A DNA stretch of 64,000 bases. Origin: Alentia gelatinosa. Lineage: Eukaryota > Annelida > Polychaeta > Phyllodocida > Polynoidae. Location: NCBI GenBank assembly GCA_950022655.1, contig OX465580.1:123921016-123985015 (forward strand), written 5' to 3'. Positions 24,764-34,617 of the stretch are shown piece after piece (the first letter of the stretch is position 1; every line of letters starts with the position of its first letter). The position numbers and the translations under genes were made by a program. The notes beneath the pieces are model-generated. The model was given only the letters and a program-made list of their open reading frames with translations, had not been told where the DNA came from and did no database searches.

Positions 24764-24793
24764 AATAACCCTTTTTTCATTATACCATGGCAG
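24764..24793 (+). other. Predicted branch point, pyrimidine tract and 3' splice site, spacer 1
   Basis: A branch-like AATAAC (candidate A at 24768) is followed by CCCTTTTTTCATT and then ATGGCAG|AG, with the exon starting at 24794. No AG occurs between the branch A and the acceptor, and the spacing is 25 nt, which is normal for a spliceosomal intron. The repeat-borne acceptor is the same in all units, but only here does a strong pyrimidine run precede it. Confidence 0.5.
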
Positions 24794-27700
24794 AGACAAC
24801 TACAGAGGGCCAGTCAACAACTCTTGCATCCACATCAACAGTAGCTGGCACAACAAGTGGGGCACAAACTACAACTGAGACTCAGACCACCTCCACCTCA
24901 GCCACCACCACATCAGAGCCTCAAACAACTACTGGGCTGGAAAGCACCAGTAGTCAGGCAGAGATCACCACCTCAGCTGCAGTGACAACCTCCGAGCCAG
25001 CCACAAGTACGCCTGAAGTAACTACCACTGTAGCAGACACTACCACCACCAGGGAGACTACCACACAGCTGGACACAACTACTGGCATGGACACAAGCAG
25101 CACACAGGCTGCTGCCACAACAACGCAGTCTCAGTCATCTACCGTGCAGGAAAGCACCACCTTGCCCACCACAACTGTGCAAGAGACAAGCACAGGTGCT
25201 GACACTTCCACCATGGCAGAGACAACTACAGAGGGCCAGTCAACAACTCTTGCATCCACATCAACAGTAGCTGGCACAACAAGTGGGGCACAAACTACAA
25301 CTGACACTCAGACCACCTCCACCTCAGCCACCACCACATCAGAGCCTCAAACAACTACTGGGCTGGAAAGCACCAGTAGTCAGGCAGAGACCACCACCTC
25401 AGCTGCAGTGACAACCTCCGAGCCAGCCACAAGTACGCCTGAAGTAACTACCACTGTAGCAGACACTACCACCACCAGGGAGACTACCACACAGCTGGAC
25501 ACAACTACTGGCATGGACACAAGCAGCACACAGGCTGCTGCCACAACAACGCAGTCTCAGTCATCTACCGTGCAGGAAAGCACCACCTTGCCCACCACAA
25601 CTGTGCAAGAGACAAGCACAGGTGCTGACACTTCCACCATGGCAGAGACAACTACAGAGGGCCAGTCAACAACTCTTGCATCCACATCAACAGTAGCTGG
25701 CACAACAAGTGGGGCACAAACTACAACTGAGACTCAGACCACCTCCACCTCAGCCACCACCACATCAGAGCCTCAAACAACTACTGGGCTGGAAAGCACC
25801 AGAAGTCAGGCAGAGACCACCACCTCAGCTGCAGTGACAACCTCCGAGCCAGCCACAAGTACGCCTGAAGTAACTACCACTGTAGCAGACACTACCACCA
25901 CCAGGGAGACTACCACACAGCTGGACACAACTACTGGCATGGACACAAGCAGCACACAGGCTGCTGCCACAACAATGCAGTCTCAGTCATCTACCGTGCA
26001 GGAAAGCACCACCTTGCCCACCACAACTGTGCAAGAGACAAGCACAGGTGCTGACACTTCCACCATGGCAGAGACAACTACAGAGGGCCAGTCAACAACT
26101 CTTGCATCCACATCAACAGTAGCTGGCACAACAAGTGGGGCACAAACTACAACTGAGACTCAGACCACCTCCACCTCAGCCACCACCACATCAGAGCCTC
26201 AAACAACTACTGGGCTGGAAAGCACCAGTAGTCAGGCAGAGACCACCACCTCAGCTGCAGTGACAACCTCCGAGCCAGCCACAAGTACGCCTGAAGTAAC
26301 TACCACTGTAGCAGACACTACCACCACCAGGGAGACTACCACACAGCTGGACACAACTACTGGCATGGACACAAGCAGCACACAGGCTGCTGCCACAACA
26401 ACGCAGTCTCAGTCATCTACCGTGCAGGAAAGCACCACCTTGCCCACCACAACTGTGCAAGAGACAAGCACAGGTGCTGACACTTCCACCATGGCAGAGA
26501 CAACTACAGAAGGCCAGTCAACAACTCTTGCATCCACATCAACAGTAGCTGGCACAACAAGTGGGGCACAAACTACAACTGAGACTCAGACCACCTCCAC
26601 CTCAGCCACCACCACATCAGAGCCTCAAACAACTACTGGGCTGGAAAGCACCAGTAGTCAGGCAGAGACCACCACCTCAGCTGCAGTGACAACCTCCGAG
26701 CCAGCCACAAGTACGCCTGAAGTAACTACCACTGTAGCAGACACTACCACCACCAGGGAGACTACCACACAGCTGGACACAACTACTGGCATGGACACAA
26801 GCAGCACACAGGCTGCTGCCACAACAACGCAGTCTCAGTCATCTACCGTGCAGGAAAGCACCACCTTGCCCACCACAACTGTGCAAGAGACAAGCACAGG
26901 TGCTGACACTTCCACCATGGCAGAGACAACTACAGAGGGCCAGTCAACAACTCTTGCATCCACATCAACAGTAGCTGGCACAACAAGTGGGGCACAAACT
27001 ACAACTGACACTCAGACCACCTCCACCTCAGCCACCACCACATCAGAGCCTCAAACAACTACTGGGCTGGAAAGCACCAGTAGTCAGGCAGAGACCACCA
27101 CCTCAGCTGCAGTGACAACCTCCGAGCCAGCCACAAGTACGCCTGAAGTAACTACCACTGTAGCAGACACTACCACCACCAGGGAGACTACCACACAGCT
27201 GGACACAACTACTGGCATGGACACAAGCAGCACACAGGCTGCTGCCACAACAACGCAGTCTCAGTCATCTACCGTGCAGGAAAGCACCACCTTGCCCACC
27301 ACAACTGTGCAAGAGACAAGCACAGGTGCTGACACTTCCACCATGGCAGAGACAACTACAGAGGGCCAGTCAACAACTCTTGCATCCACATCAACAGTAG
27401 CTGGCACAACAAGTGGGGCACAAACTACAACTGAGACTCAGACCACCTCCACCTCAGCCACCACCACATCAGAGCCTCAAACAACTACTGGGCTGGAAAG
27501 CACCAGCAGTCAGGCAGAGACCACCACCTCAGCTGCAGTGACAACCTCCGAGCCAGCCACAAGTACGCCTGAAGTAACTACCACTGTAGCAGACACTACC
27601 ACCACCAGGGAGACTACCACACAGCTGGACACAACTACTGGCATGGACACAAGCAGCACACAGGCTGCTGCCACAACAACGCAGTCTCAGTCATCTACCG

Positions 27701-30700
27701 TGCAGGAAAGCACCACCTTGCCCACCACAACTGTGCAAGAGACAAGCACAGGTGCTGACACTTCCACCATGGCAGAGACAACTACAGAGGGCCAGTCAAC
27801 AACTCTTGCATCCACATCAACAGTAGCTGGCACAACAAGTGGGGCACAAACTACAACTGAGACTCAGACCACCTCCACCTCAGCCACCACCACATCAGAG
27901 CCTCAAACAACTACTGGGCTGGAAAGCACCAGCAGTCAGGCAGAGACCACCACCTCAGCTGCAGTGACAACCTCCGAGCCAGCCACAAGTACGCCTGAAG
28001 TAACTACCACTGTAGCAGACACTACCACCACCAGGGAGACTACCACACAGCTGGACACAACTACTGGCATGGACACAAGCAGCACACAGGCTGCTGCCAC
28101 AACAACGCAGTCTCAGTCATCTACCGTGCAGGAAAGCACCACCTTGCCCACCACAACTGTGCAAGAGACAAGCACAGGTGCTGACACTTCCACCATGGCA
28201 GAGACAACTACAGAGGGCCAGTCAACAACTCTTGCATCCACATCAACAGTAGCTGGCACAACAAGTGGGGCACAAACTACAACTGAGACTCAGACCACCT
28301 CCACCTCAGCCACCACCACATCAGAGCCTCAAACAACTACCGGGCTGGAAAGCACCAGTAGTCAGGCAGAGACCACCACCTCCGCTGCAGTGACAACCTC
28401 CGAGCCAGCCACAAGTACGTCTGAAGTAGCTACCACTGTAGCAGACACTACCACCACCAGGGAGACTACCACACAGCTGGACACAACTACTGGCATGGAC
28501 ACAAGCAGCACACAGGCTGCTGCCACAACAACGCAGTCTCAGTCATCTACCGTGCAGGAAAGCACCACCTTGCCCACCACAACTGTGCAAGAGACAAGCA
28601 CAGGTGCTGACACTTCCACCATGGCAGAGACAACTACAGAGGGCCAGTCAACAACTCTTGCATCCACATCAACAGTAGCTGGCACAACAAGTGGGGCACA
28701 AACTACAACTGAGACTCAAACCACCTCCACCTCAGCCACCACCACTTCAGAGCCTCAAACAACTACCGGGCTGGAAAGCACCAGTAGTCAGGCAGAGACC
28801 ACCACCTCCGCTGCAGTGACAACCTCCGAGCCAGCCACAAGTACGTCTGAAGTAGCTACCACTGTAGCAGAGACTACCACCACCAGGGAGACTACCACAC
28901 AGCTGGACACAACTACTGGCATGGACACAAGCAGCACACAGGCTGCTGCCACAACAATGCAGTCTCAGTCATCTACCGTGCAGGAAAGCACCACCTTGCC
29001 CACCACAACTGTGCAAGAGACAAGCACAGGTGCTGACACTTCCACCATGGCAGAGACAACTACAGAGGGCCAGTCAACAACTCTTGCATCCACATCAACA
29101 GTAGCTGGCACAACAAGTGGGGCACAAACTACAACTGACACTCAGACCACCTCCACCTCAGCCACCACCACATCAGAGCCTCAAACAACTACTGGGCTGG
29201 AAAGCACCAGTAGTCAGGCAGAGACCACCACCTCAGCTGCAGTGACAACCTCCGAGCCAGCCACAAGTACGCCTGAAGTAACTACCACTGTAGCAGACAC
29301 TACCACCACCAGGGAGACTACCACACAGCTGGACACAACTACTGGCATGGACACAAGCAGCACACAGGCTGCTGCCACAACAACGCAGTCTCAGTCATCT
29401 ACCGTGCAGGAAAGCACCACCTTGCCCACCACAACTGTGCAAGAGACAAGCACAGGTGCTGACACTTCCACCATGGCAGAGACAACTACAGAGGGCCAGT
29501 CAACAACTCTTGCATCCACATCAACAGTAGCTGGCACAACAAGTGGGGCACAAACTACAACTGAGACTCAGACCACCTCCACCTCAGCCACCACCACATC
29601 AGAGCCTCAAACAACTACTGGGCTGGAAAGCACCAGTAGTCAGGCAGAGACCACCACCTCAGCTGCAGTGACAACCTCCGAGCCAGCCACAAGTACGCCT
29701 GAAGTAACTACCACTGTAGCAGACACTACCACCACCAGGGAGACTACCACACAGCTGGACACAACTACTGGCATGGACACAAGCAGCACACAGGCTGCTG
29801 CCACAACAACGCAGTCTCAGTCATCTACCGTGCAGGAAAGCACCACCTTGCCCACCACAACTGTGCAAGAGACAAGCACAGGTGCTGACACTTCCACCAT
29901 GGCAGAGACAACTACAGAGGGCCAGTCAACAACTCTTGCATCCACATCAACAGTAGCTGGCACAACAAGTGGGGCACAAACTACAACTGAGACTCAGACC
30001 ACCTCCACCTCAGCCACCACCACATCAGAGCCTCAAACAACTACTGGGCTGGAAAGCACCAGTAGTCAGGCAGAGACCACCACCTCAGCTGCAGTGACAA
30101 CCTCCGAGCCAGCCACAAGTACGCCTGAAGTAACTACCACTGTAGCAGACACTACCACCACCAGGGAGACTACCACACAGCTGGACACAACTACTGGCAT
30201 GGACACAAGCAGCACACAGGCTGCTGCCACAACAACGCAGTCTCAGTCATCTACCGTGCAGGAAAGCACCACCTTGCCCACCACAACTGTGCAAGAGACA
30301 AGCACAGGTGCTGACACTTCCACCATGGCAGAGACAACTACAGAGGGCCAGTCAACAACTCTTGCATCCACATCAACAGTAGCTGGCACAACAAGTGGGG
30401 CACAAACTACAACTGAGACTCAGACCACCTCCACCTCAGCCACCACCACATCAGAGCCTCAAACAACTACTGGGCTGGAAAGCACCAGTAGTCAGGCAGA
30501 GACCACCACCTCAGCTGCAGTGACAACCTCCGAGCCAGCCACAAGTACGCCTGAAGTAACTACCACTGTAGCAGACACTACCACCACCAGGGAGACTACC
30601 ACACAGCTGGACACAACTACTGGCATGGACACAAGCAGCACACAGGCTGCTGCCACAACAACGCAGTCTCAGTCATCTACCGTGCAGGAAAGCACCACCT

Positions 30701-33327
30701 TGCCCACCACAACTGTGCAAGAGACAAGCACAGGTGCTGACACTTCCACCATGGCAGAGACAACTACAGAGGGCCAGTCAACAACTCTTGCATCCACATC
30801 AACAGTAGCTGGCACAACAAGTGGGGCACAAACTACAACTGAGACTCAGACCACCTCCACCTCAGCCACCACCACATCAGAGCCTCAAACAACTACTGGG
30901 CTGGAAAGCACCAGTAGTCAGGCAGAGACCACCACCTCAGCTGCAGTGACAACCTCCGAGCAAGCCACAAGTACGCCTGAAGTAACTACCACTGTAGCAG
31001 ACACTACCACCACCAGGGAGACTACCACACAGCTGGACACAACTACTGGCATGGACACAAGCAGCACACAGGCTGCTGCCACAACAACGCAGTCTCAGTC
31101 ATCTACCGTGCGGGAAAGCACCACCTTGCCCACCACAACTGTGCAAGAGACAAGCACAGGTGCTGACACTTCCACCATGGCAGAGACAACTACAGAGGGC
31201 CAGTCAACAACTCTTGCATCCACATCAACAGTAGCTGGCACAACAAGTGGGGCACAAACTACAACTGAGACTCAGACCACCTCCACCTCAGCCACCACCA
31301 CATCAGAGCCTCAAACAACTACTGGGCTGGAAAGCACCAGTAGTCAGGCAGAGACCACCACCTCAGCTGCAGTGACAACCTCCGAGCCAGCCAAAAGTAC
31401 GCCTGAAGTAACTACCACTGTAGCAGACACTACCACCACCAGGGAGACTACCACACAGCTGGACACAACTACTGGCATGGACACAAGCAGCACACAGGCT
31501 GCTGCCACAACAACGCAGTCTCAGTCATCTACCGTGCAGGAAAGCACCACCTTGCCCACCACAACTGTGCAAGAGACAAGCACAGGTGCTGACACTTCCA
31601 CCATGGCAGAGACAACTACAGAGGGCCAGTCAACAACTCTTGCATCCACATCAACAGTAGCTGGCACAACAAGTGGGGCACAAACTACAACTGAGACTCA
31701 GACCACCTCCACCTCAGCCACCACCACATCAGAGCCTCAAACAACTACTGGGCTGGAAAGCACCAGTAGTCAGGCAGAGACCACCACCTCAGCTGCAGTG
31801 ACAACCTCCGAGCCAGCCACAAGTACGCCTGAAGTAACTACCACTGTAGCAGACACTACCACCACCAGGGAGACTACCACACAGCTGGACACAACTACTG
31901 GCATGGACACAAGCAGCACACAGGCTGCTGCCACAACAACGCAGTCTCAGTCATCTACCGTGCAGGAAAGCACCACCTTGCCCACCACAACTGTGCAAGA
32001 GACAAGCACAGGTGCTGACACTTCCACCATGGCAGAGACAACTACAGAGGGCCAGTCAACAACTCTTGCATCCACATCAACAGTAGCTGGCACAACAAGT
32101 GGGGCACAAACTACAACTGAGACTCAGACCACCTCCACCTCAGCCACCACCACATCAGAGCCTCAAACAACTACCGGGCTGGAAAGCACCAGTAGTCAGG
32201 CAGAGACCACCACCTCAGCTGCAGTGACAACCTCCGAGCCAGCCACAAGTACGCCTGAAGTAACTACCACTGTAGCAGACACTACCACCACCAGGGAGAC
32301 TACCACACAGCTGGACACAACTACTGGCATGGACACAAGCAGCACACAGGCTGCTGCCACAACAACGCAGTCTCAGTCATCTACCGTGCGGGAAAGCACC
32401 ACCTTGCCCACCACAACTGTGCAAGAGACAAGCACAGGTGCTGACACTTCCACCATGGCAGAGACAACTACAGAGGGCCAGTCAACAACTCTTGCATCCA
32501 CATCAACAGTAGCTGGCACAACAAGTGGGGCACAAACTACAACTGAGACTCAGACCACCTCCACCTCAGCCACCACCACATCAGAGCCTCAAACAACTAC
32601 TGGGCTGGAAAGCACCAGTAGTCAGGCAGAGACCACCACCTCAGCTGCAGTGACAACCTCCGAGCCAGCCACAAGTACGCCTGAAGTAACTACCACTGTA
32701 GCAGACACTACCACCACCAGGGAGACTACCACACAGCTGGACACAACTACTGGCATGGACACAAGCAGCACACAGGCTGCTGCCACAACAACGCAGTCTC
32801 AGTCATCTACCGTGCAGGAAAGCACCACCTTGCCCACCACAACTGTGCAGGAGACAAGCACAGGTGCTGACACTTCCACCATGGCAGAGACAACTACAGA
32901 GGGCCAGTCAACAACTCTTGCATCCACATCAACAGTAGCTGGCACAACAAGTGGGGCACAAACTACAACTGAGACTCAGACCACCTCCACCTCAGCCACC
33001 ACCACATCAGAGCCTCAAACAACTACTGGGCTGGAAAGCACCAGTAGTCAGGCAGAGACCACCACCTCAGCTGCAGTGACAACCTCCGAGCCAGCCACAA
33101 GTACGCCTGAAGTAACTACCACTGTAGCAGACACTACCACCACCAGGGAGACTACCACACAGCTGGACACAACTACTGGCATGGACACAAGCAGCACACA
33201 GGCTGCTGCCACAACAACGCAGTCTCAGTCATCTACCGTGCAGGAAAGCACCACCTTGCCCACCACAACTGTGCAAGAGACAAGCACAGGTGCTGACACT
33301 TCCACCATACTTTCTTTTTCATTCTAA
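24787..33327 (+). CDS. Giant Thr/Ser-rich mucin-like repeat protein, second exon of window
   Basis: This open frame of 2846 codons holds exactly 20 units of the same 142-residue mucin repeat (20 x 426 = 8520 bp), then the same short hydrophobic tail and TAA as array 1. The ATG at 24787 sits in a good ACCATGG context, but the same ATG occurs at this point of every unit. What follows is ordinary repeat (MAETTTEG), not a signal peptide, so a true translation start is unlikely. The predicted coding exon is 24794-33289 (8496 bp, divisible by 3), flanked by phase 1 introns on both sides. Such a symmetrical exon can be duplicated or skipped without breaking the frame. Two units carry an extra Arg (CGG at 31111 and 32389). 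The alternative is a free-standing intracellular repeat protein, which I consider unlikely. Confidence 0.8.
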   Translation: MAETTTEGQSTTLASTSTVAGTTSGAQTTTETQTTSTSATTTSEPQTTTGLESTSSQAEITTSAAVTTSEPATSTPEVTTTVADTTTTRETTTQLDTTTGMDTSSTQAAATTTQSQSSTVQESTTLPTTTVQETSTGADTSTMAETTTEGQSTTLASTSTVAGTTSGAQTTTDTQTTSTSATTTSEPQTTTGLESTSSQAETTTSAAVTTSEPATSTPEVTTTVADTTTTRETTTQLDTTTGMDTSSTQAAATTTQSQSSTVQESTTLPTTTVQETSTGADTSTMAETTTEGQSTTLASTSTVAGTTSGAQTTTETQTTSTSATTTSEPQTTTGLESTRSQAETTTSAAVTTSEPATSTPEVTTTVADTTTTRETTTQLDTTTGMDTSSTQAAATTMQSQSSTVQESTTLPTTTVQETSTGADTSTMAETTTEGQSTTLASTSTVAGTTSGAQTTTETQTTSTSATTTSEPQTTTGLESTSSQAETTTSAAVTTSEPATSTPEVTTTVADTTTTRETTTQLDTTTGMDTSSTQAAATTTQSQSSTVQESTTLPTTTVQETSTGADTSTMAETTTEGQSTTLASTSTVAGTTSGAQTTTETQTTSTSATTTSEPQTTTGLESTSSQAETTTSAAVTTSEPATSTPEVTTTVADTTTTRETTTQLDTTTGMDTSSTQAAATTTQSQSSTVQESTTLPTTTVQETSTGADTSTMAETTTEGQSTTLASTSTVAGTTSGAQTTTDTQTTSTSATTTSEPQTTTGLESTSSQAETTTSAAVTTSEPATSTPEVTTTVADTTTTRETTTQLDTTTGMDTSSTQAAATTTQSQSSTVQESTTLPTTTVQETSTGADTSTMAETTTEGQSTTLASTSTVAGTTSGAQTTTETQTTSTSATTTSEPQTTTGLESTSSQAETTTSAAVTTSEPATSTPEVTTTVADTTTTRETTTQLDTTTGMDTSSTQAAATTTQSQSSTVQESTTLPTTTVQETSTGADTSTMAETTTEGQSTTLASTSTVAGTTSGAQTTTETQTTSTSATTTSEPQTTTGLESTSSQAETTTSAAVTTSEPATSTPEVTTTVADTTTTRETTTQLDTTTGMDTSSTQAAATTTQSQSSTVQESTTLPTTTVQETSTGADTSTMAETTTEGQSTTLASTSTVAGTTSGAQTTTETQTTSTSATTTSEPQTTTGLESTSSQAETTTSAAVTTSEPATSTSEVATTVADTTTTRETTTQLDTTTGMDTSSTQAAATTTQSQSSTVQESTTLPTTTVQETSTGADTSTMAETTTEGQSTTLASTSTVAGTTSGAQTTTETQTTSTSATTTSEPQTTTGLESTSSQAETTTSAAVTTSEPATSTSEVATTVAETTTTRETTTQLDTTTGMDTSSTQAAATTMQSQSSTVQESTTLPTTTVQETSTGADTSTMAETTTEGQSTTLASTSTVAGTTSGAQTTTDTQTTSTSATTTSEPQTTTGLESTSSQAETTTSAAVTTSEPATSTPEVTTTVADTTTTRETTTQLDTTTGMDTSSTQAAATTTQSQSSTVQESTTLPTTTVQETSTGADTSTMAETTTEGQSTTLASTSTVAGTTSGAQTTTETQTTSTSATTTSEPQTTTGLESTSSQAETTTSAAVTTSEPATSTPEVTTTVADTTTTRETTTQLDTTTGMDTSSTQAAATTTQSQSSTVQESTTLPTTTVQETSTGADTSTMAETTTEGQSTTLASTSTVAGTTSGAQTTTETQTTSTSATTTSEPQTTTGLESTSSQAETTTSAAVTTSEPATSTPEVTTTVADTTTTRETTTQLDTTTGMDTSSTQAAATTTQSQSSTVQESTTLPTTTVQETSTGADTSTMAETTTEGQSTTLASTSTVAGTTSGAQTTTETQTTSTSATTTSEPQTTTGLESTSSQAETTTSAAVTTSEPATSTPEVTTTVADTTTTRETTTQLDTTTGMDTSSTQAAATTTQSQSSTVQESTTLPTTTVQETSTGADTSTMAETTTEGQSTTLASTSTVAGTTSGAQTTTETQTTSTSATTTSEPQTTTGLESTSSQAETTTSAAVTTSEQATSTPEVTTTVADTTTTRETTTQLDTTTGMDTSSTQAAATTTQSQSSTVRESTTLPTTTVQETSTGADTSTMAETTTEGQSTTLASTSTVAGTTSGAQTTTETQTTSTSATTTSEPQTTTGLESTSSQAETTTSAAVTTSEPAKSTPEVTTTVADTTTTRETTTQLDTTTGMDTSSTQAAATTTQSQSSTVQESTTLPTTTVQETSTGADTSTMAETTTEGQSTTLASTSTVAGTTSGAQTTTETQTTSTSATTTSEPQTTTGLESTSSQAETTTSAAVTTSEPATSTPEVTTTVADTTTTRETTTQLDTTTGMDTSSTQAAATTTQSQSSTVQESTTLPTTTVQETSTGADTSTMAETTTEGQSTTLASTSTVAGTTSGAQTTTETQTTSTSATTTSEPQTTTGLESTSSQAETTTSAAVTTSEPATSTPEVTTTVADTTTTRETTTQLDTTTGMDTSSTQAAATTTQSQSSTVRESTTLPTTTVQETSTGADTSTMAETTTEGQSTTLASTSTVAGTTSGAQTTTETQTTSTSATTTSEPQTTTGLESTSSQAETTTSAAVTTSEPATSTPEVTTTVADTTTTRETTTQLDTTTGMDTSSTQAAATTTQSQSSTVQESTTLPTTTVQETSTGADTSTMAETTTEGQSTTLASTSTVAGTTSGAQTTTETQTTSTSATTTSEPQTTTGLESTSSQAETTTSAAVTTSEPATSTPEVTTTVADTTTTRETTTQLDTTTGMDTSSTQAAATTTQSQSSTVQESTTLPTTTVQETSTGADTSTILSFSF
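25587..26864 (+). repeat. Higher-order module, array 2 copy (GlyArg marker lost)
   Basis: The Arg marker is at 25803 with Met, then a normal GGCCAG unit, then an ACAGAAGGC unit near 26505. The order and spacing match the array 1 modules except that the middle marker has reverted to the common codon, as expected from gene conversion. Confidence 0.8.
28143..29420 (+). repeat. B-type module, array 2 copy (third unit converted to A type)
   Basis: There are two B-type units, the second with VAE (28872) and Met. The third unit keeps ACTGACACT but is A type afterwards. This matches array 1 copy 2 with the last half-unit replaced. Confidence 0.8.
33285..33295 (+). other. Predicted 5' splice site, array 2/spacer 2
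   Basis: This CACAG|GTGCTG has the boundary after 33289. It is in the same position relative to the spacer as the site at 22613 and also in phase 1. Confidence 0.45.
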
Positions 33328-33516
33328 TTTTCAATTATTCGCATAGGTATTTCATAATATGATATTATATGGCAGTGGATATTACATGAAACATGTATAG
33401 CATACAGTTTGATGAATGTAAAGATATATTTTTAATCTAATACTCTCCATGTCTTTACGCATACCTTTTTGGGCATTTTTGATACATTGAATAATTTAGC
33501 TGTTTTACCCTTATCT

Positions 33517-33532
33517 ATATAGATATCTATAT
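33517..33532. repeat. Perfect 16-bp AT palindrome, spacer 2
   Basis: This is the unchanged copy of the palindrome found near the start of spacer 1. Confidence 0.6.
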
Positions 33533-34455
33533 TTTTTTAGGATGTTTTCCCTTAAGCTTTATTATGGTCACAATTATACAGATATCTTCAGAATATCCTA
33601 TTGTCTTTCTGCTGCCTGGTCCCTTTTACGATACAATGAAGTTACAAGGTGGTAATTGTGGTGAGGGTGGAGTAGCAATGGGTTAATGCTTTTGGATAAC
33701 AATTTCTTGTGCTGTCAGGAATGTCTGTTACATCAACAGCGAATACTTGGTGAGAAGAGTTTAGATGATTACAGTGCCTAACCTTATGTGAAACATTCAG
33801 GAAGGTATATTAGACAGTATATTCCCTGGTTGATTCTTGACTAGAGCTTAGTTTTATCGAGAACCTGATCTGTCAACTCAGCTTTTGAGTGCTTCTTTTT
33901 CTTTTTTGCCTTTTCAAGTCCATTGCATTCTGGGTACAGCCAGCCCTGTGTTCATGGTTTAGTGTCAGTTTTCTCTTTTATACCTTCGTTTACTTACATA
34001 CTGTCTGCCCTATCCTTTTTATACACCTTTTGTGTAGCATGTTGGGTATGTCTTCCTAACCATTAGCTTAAATCGTGACACTGTTTAAATTGTTGTATAT
34101 AGTTCCTTCAGGTTGTTCCAGTTTTTTATTTCTTTAACAAAGACTGATTTATTGTAATTCTCTAGTTGTCAACTTCTTTGTGATAAGCATTATCTATTCA
34201 AACCAAGAATTGGAGGCACTGCACTACTCAGTCCATTCTCACACACAACCTCCTGCAGTGCTCGACCCTATACTATCACTTCCATGTCTTACAAATGAGA
34301 GCTACAGTGTCAGGCACCATACCTCAGTCAGAAATGCACTTAGGGACATCAAATAAAAACTCAAAGATGGGAAAAGACAAAGGGAAAACTTTGGAATTAT
34401 TAAATTATTCATTAGATATTGATTTATTAACTAATCTGTTTGTTATACTGGTATA

Positions 34456-34589
34456 GTGAATTGAACAGGGACCAATTTCACTAGTTTTGCATTCATAGCA
34501 AATGGAAGACCGAAATAGCAGAAACAATAGTGGAGAAAGTAGTTTTGTTTCAGAAGTTTCGTCCCTGTTGAGATCCCGGTTCAGTTCAC
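34456..34589. repeat. Imperfect inverted repeat, 134 bp, spacer 2
   Basis: This is the identical copy of the structure in spacer 1, with the same arms and interior. Confidence 0.35.
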
Positions 34590-34617
34590 TTTTTTTTTGT
34601 TGAAAATGCAAACACTA

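Larger units (their letters stand above)
22633..24783 (+). repeat. Long direct repeat, copy 1 (spacer core, 2151 bp)
   Basis: Read against the copy 10,676 bp downstream, this core differs at 9 positions (22763, 23001, 23074, 23373, 24083, 24240, 24319, 24585, 24770) with no indel, so identity is about 99.6%. ACCAT precedes and follows it (22628-22632 and 24784-24788), and both belong to the repeat unit. No long ORF was seen. The region holds two inverted-repeat structures, two palindromes and one AATAAA. Confidence 0.95.
22614..24793 (+). other. Predicted phase 1 GT-AG intron (spacer 1)
   Basis: This stretch contains no repeat units apart from its edges, is AT-rich and has no convincing gene. 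If the last partial repeat unit supplies the donor CACAG|GTGCTG and the spacer end supplies ATAAC, a pyrimidine run and ATGGCAG|AG, a 2180-bp intron is removed. Codons ACA-G and AG-ACA then join in frame, with a net loss of 8 codons against an uninterrupted repeat. A polyadenylation-like AATAAA lies at 23676. The alternatives are an intergenic gap between two repeat genes, or an insertion flanked by ACCAT. The intron reading is favoured because it keeps the frame and because no signal peptide follows the spacer ATG. Confidence 0.62.
24784..33308 (+). repeat. Tandem array 2 of the 426-bp coding repeat (20 units)
   Basis: There are exactly 20 units between two near-identical spacers, in the same orientation and frame as array 1. 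The first unit has a Thr to Ile change (GAGATCACC near 24964). The third unit has the Arg variant (25803) and Met that also mark modules in array 1. Two consecutive B-type units occupy 28143-28994. The array ends with a truncated unit in ACCAT directly against spacer 2. Confidence 0.97.

Noticed and set aside
24754..24788. U12-type (AT-AC) intron, suggested by ATAC at the array edge and TTCCAATAAC near the spacer end
   Set aside because: The 5' end ATACTTTC does not match the strict U12 donor ATATCCTT, and the aligned 3' end would be CC. The GT-AG phase 1 model fits better.
24787..24789. ATG in a good ACCATGG context as a genuine gene start (also 35463)
   Set aside because: The same ATG and context occur in every unit, and no signal peptide follows. 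A mucin-type protein should have one. It cannot be excluded as a start for a retained-intron or alternative-promoter transcript.
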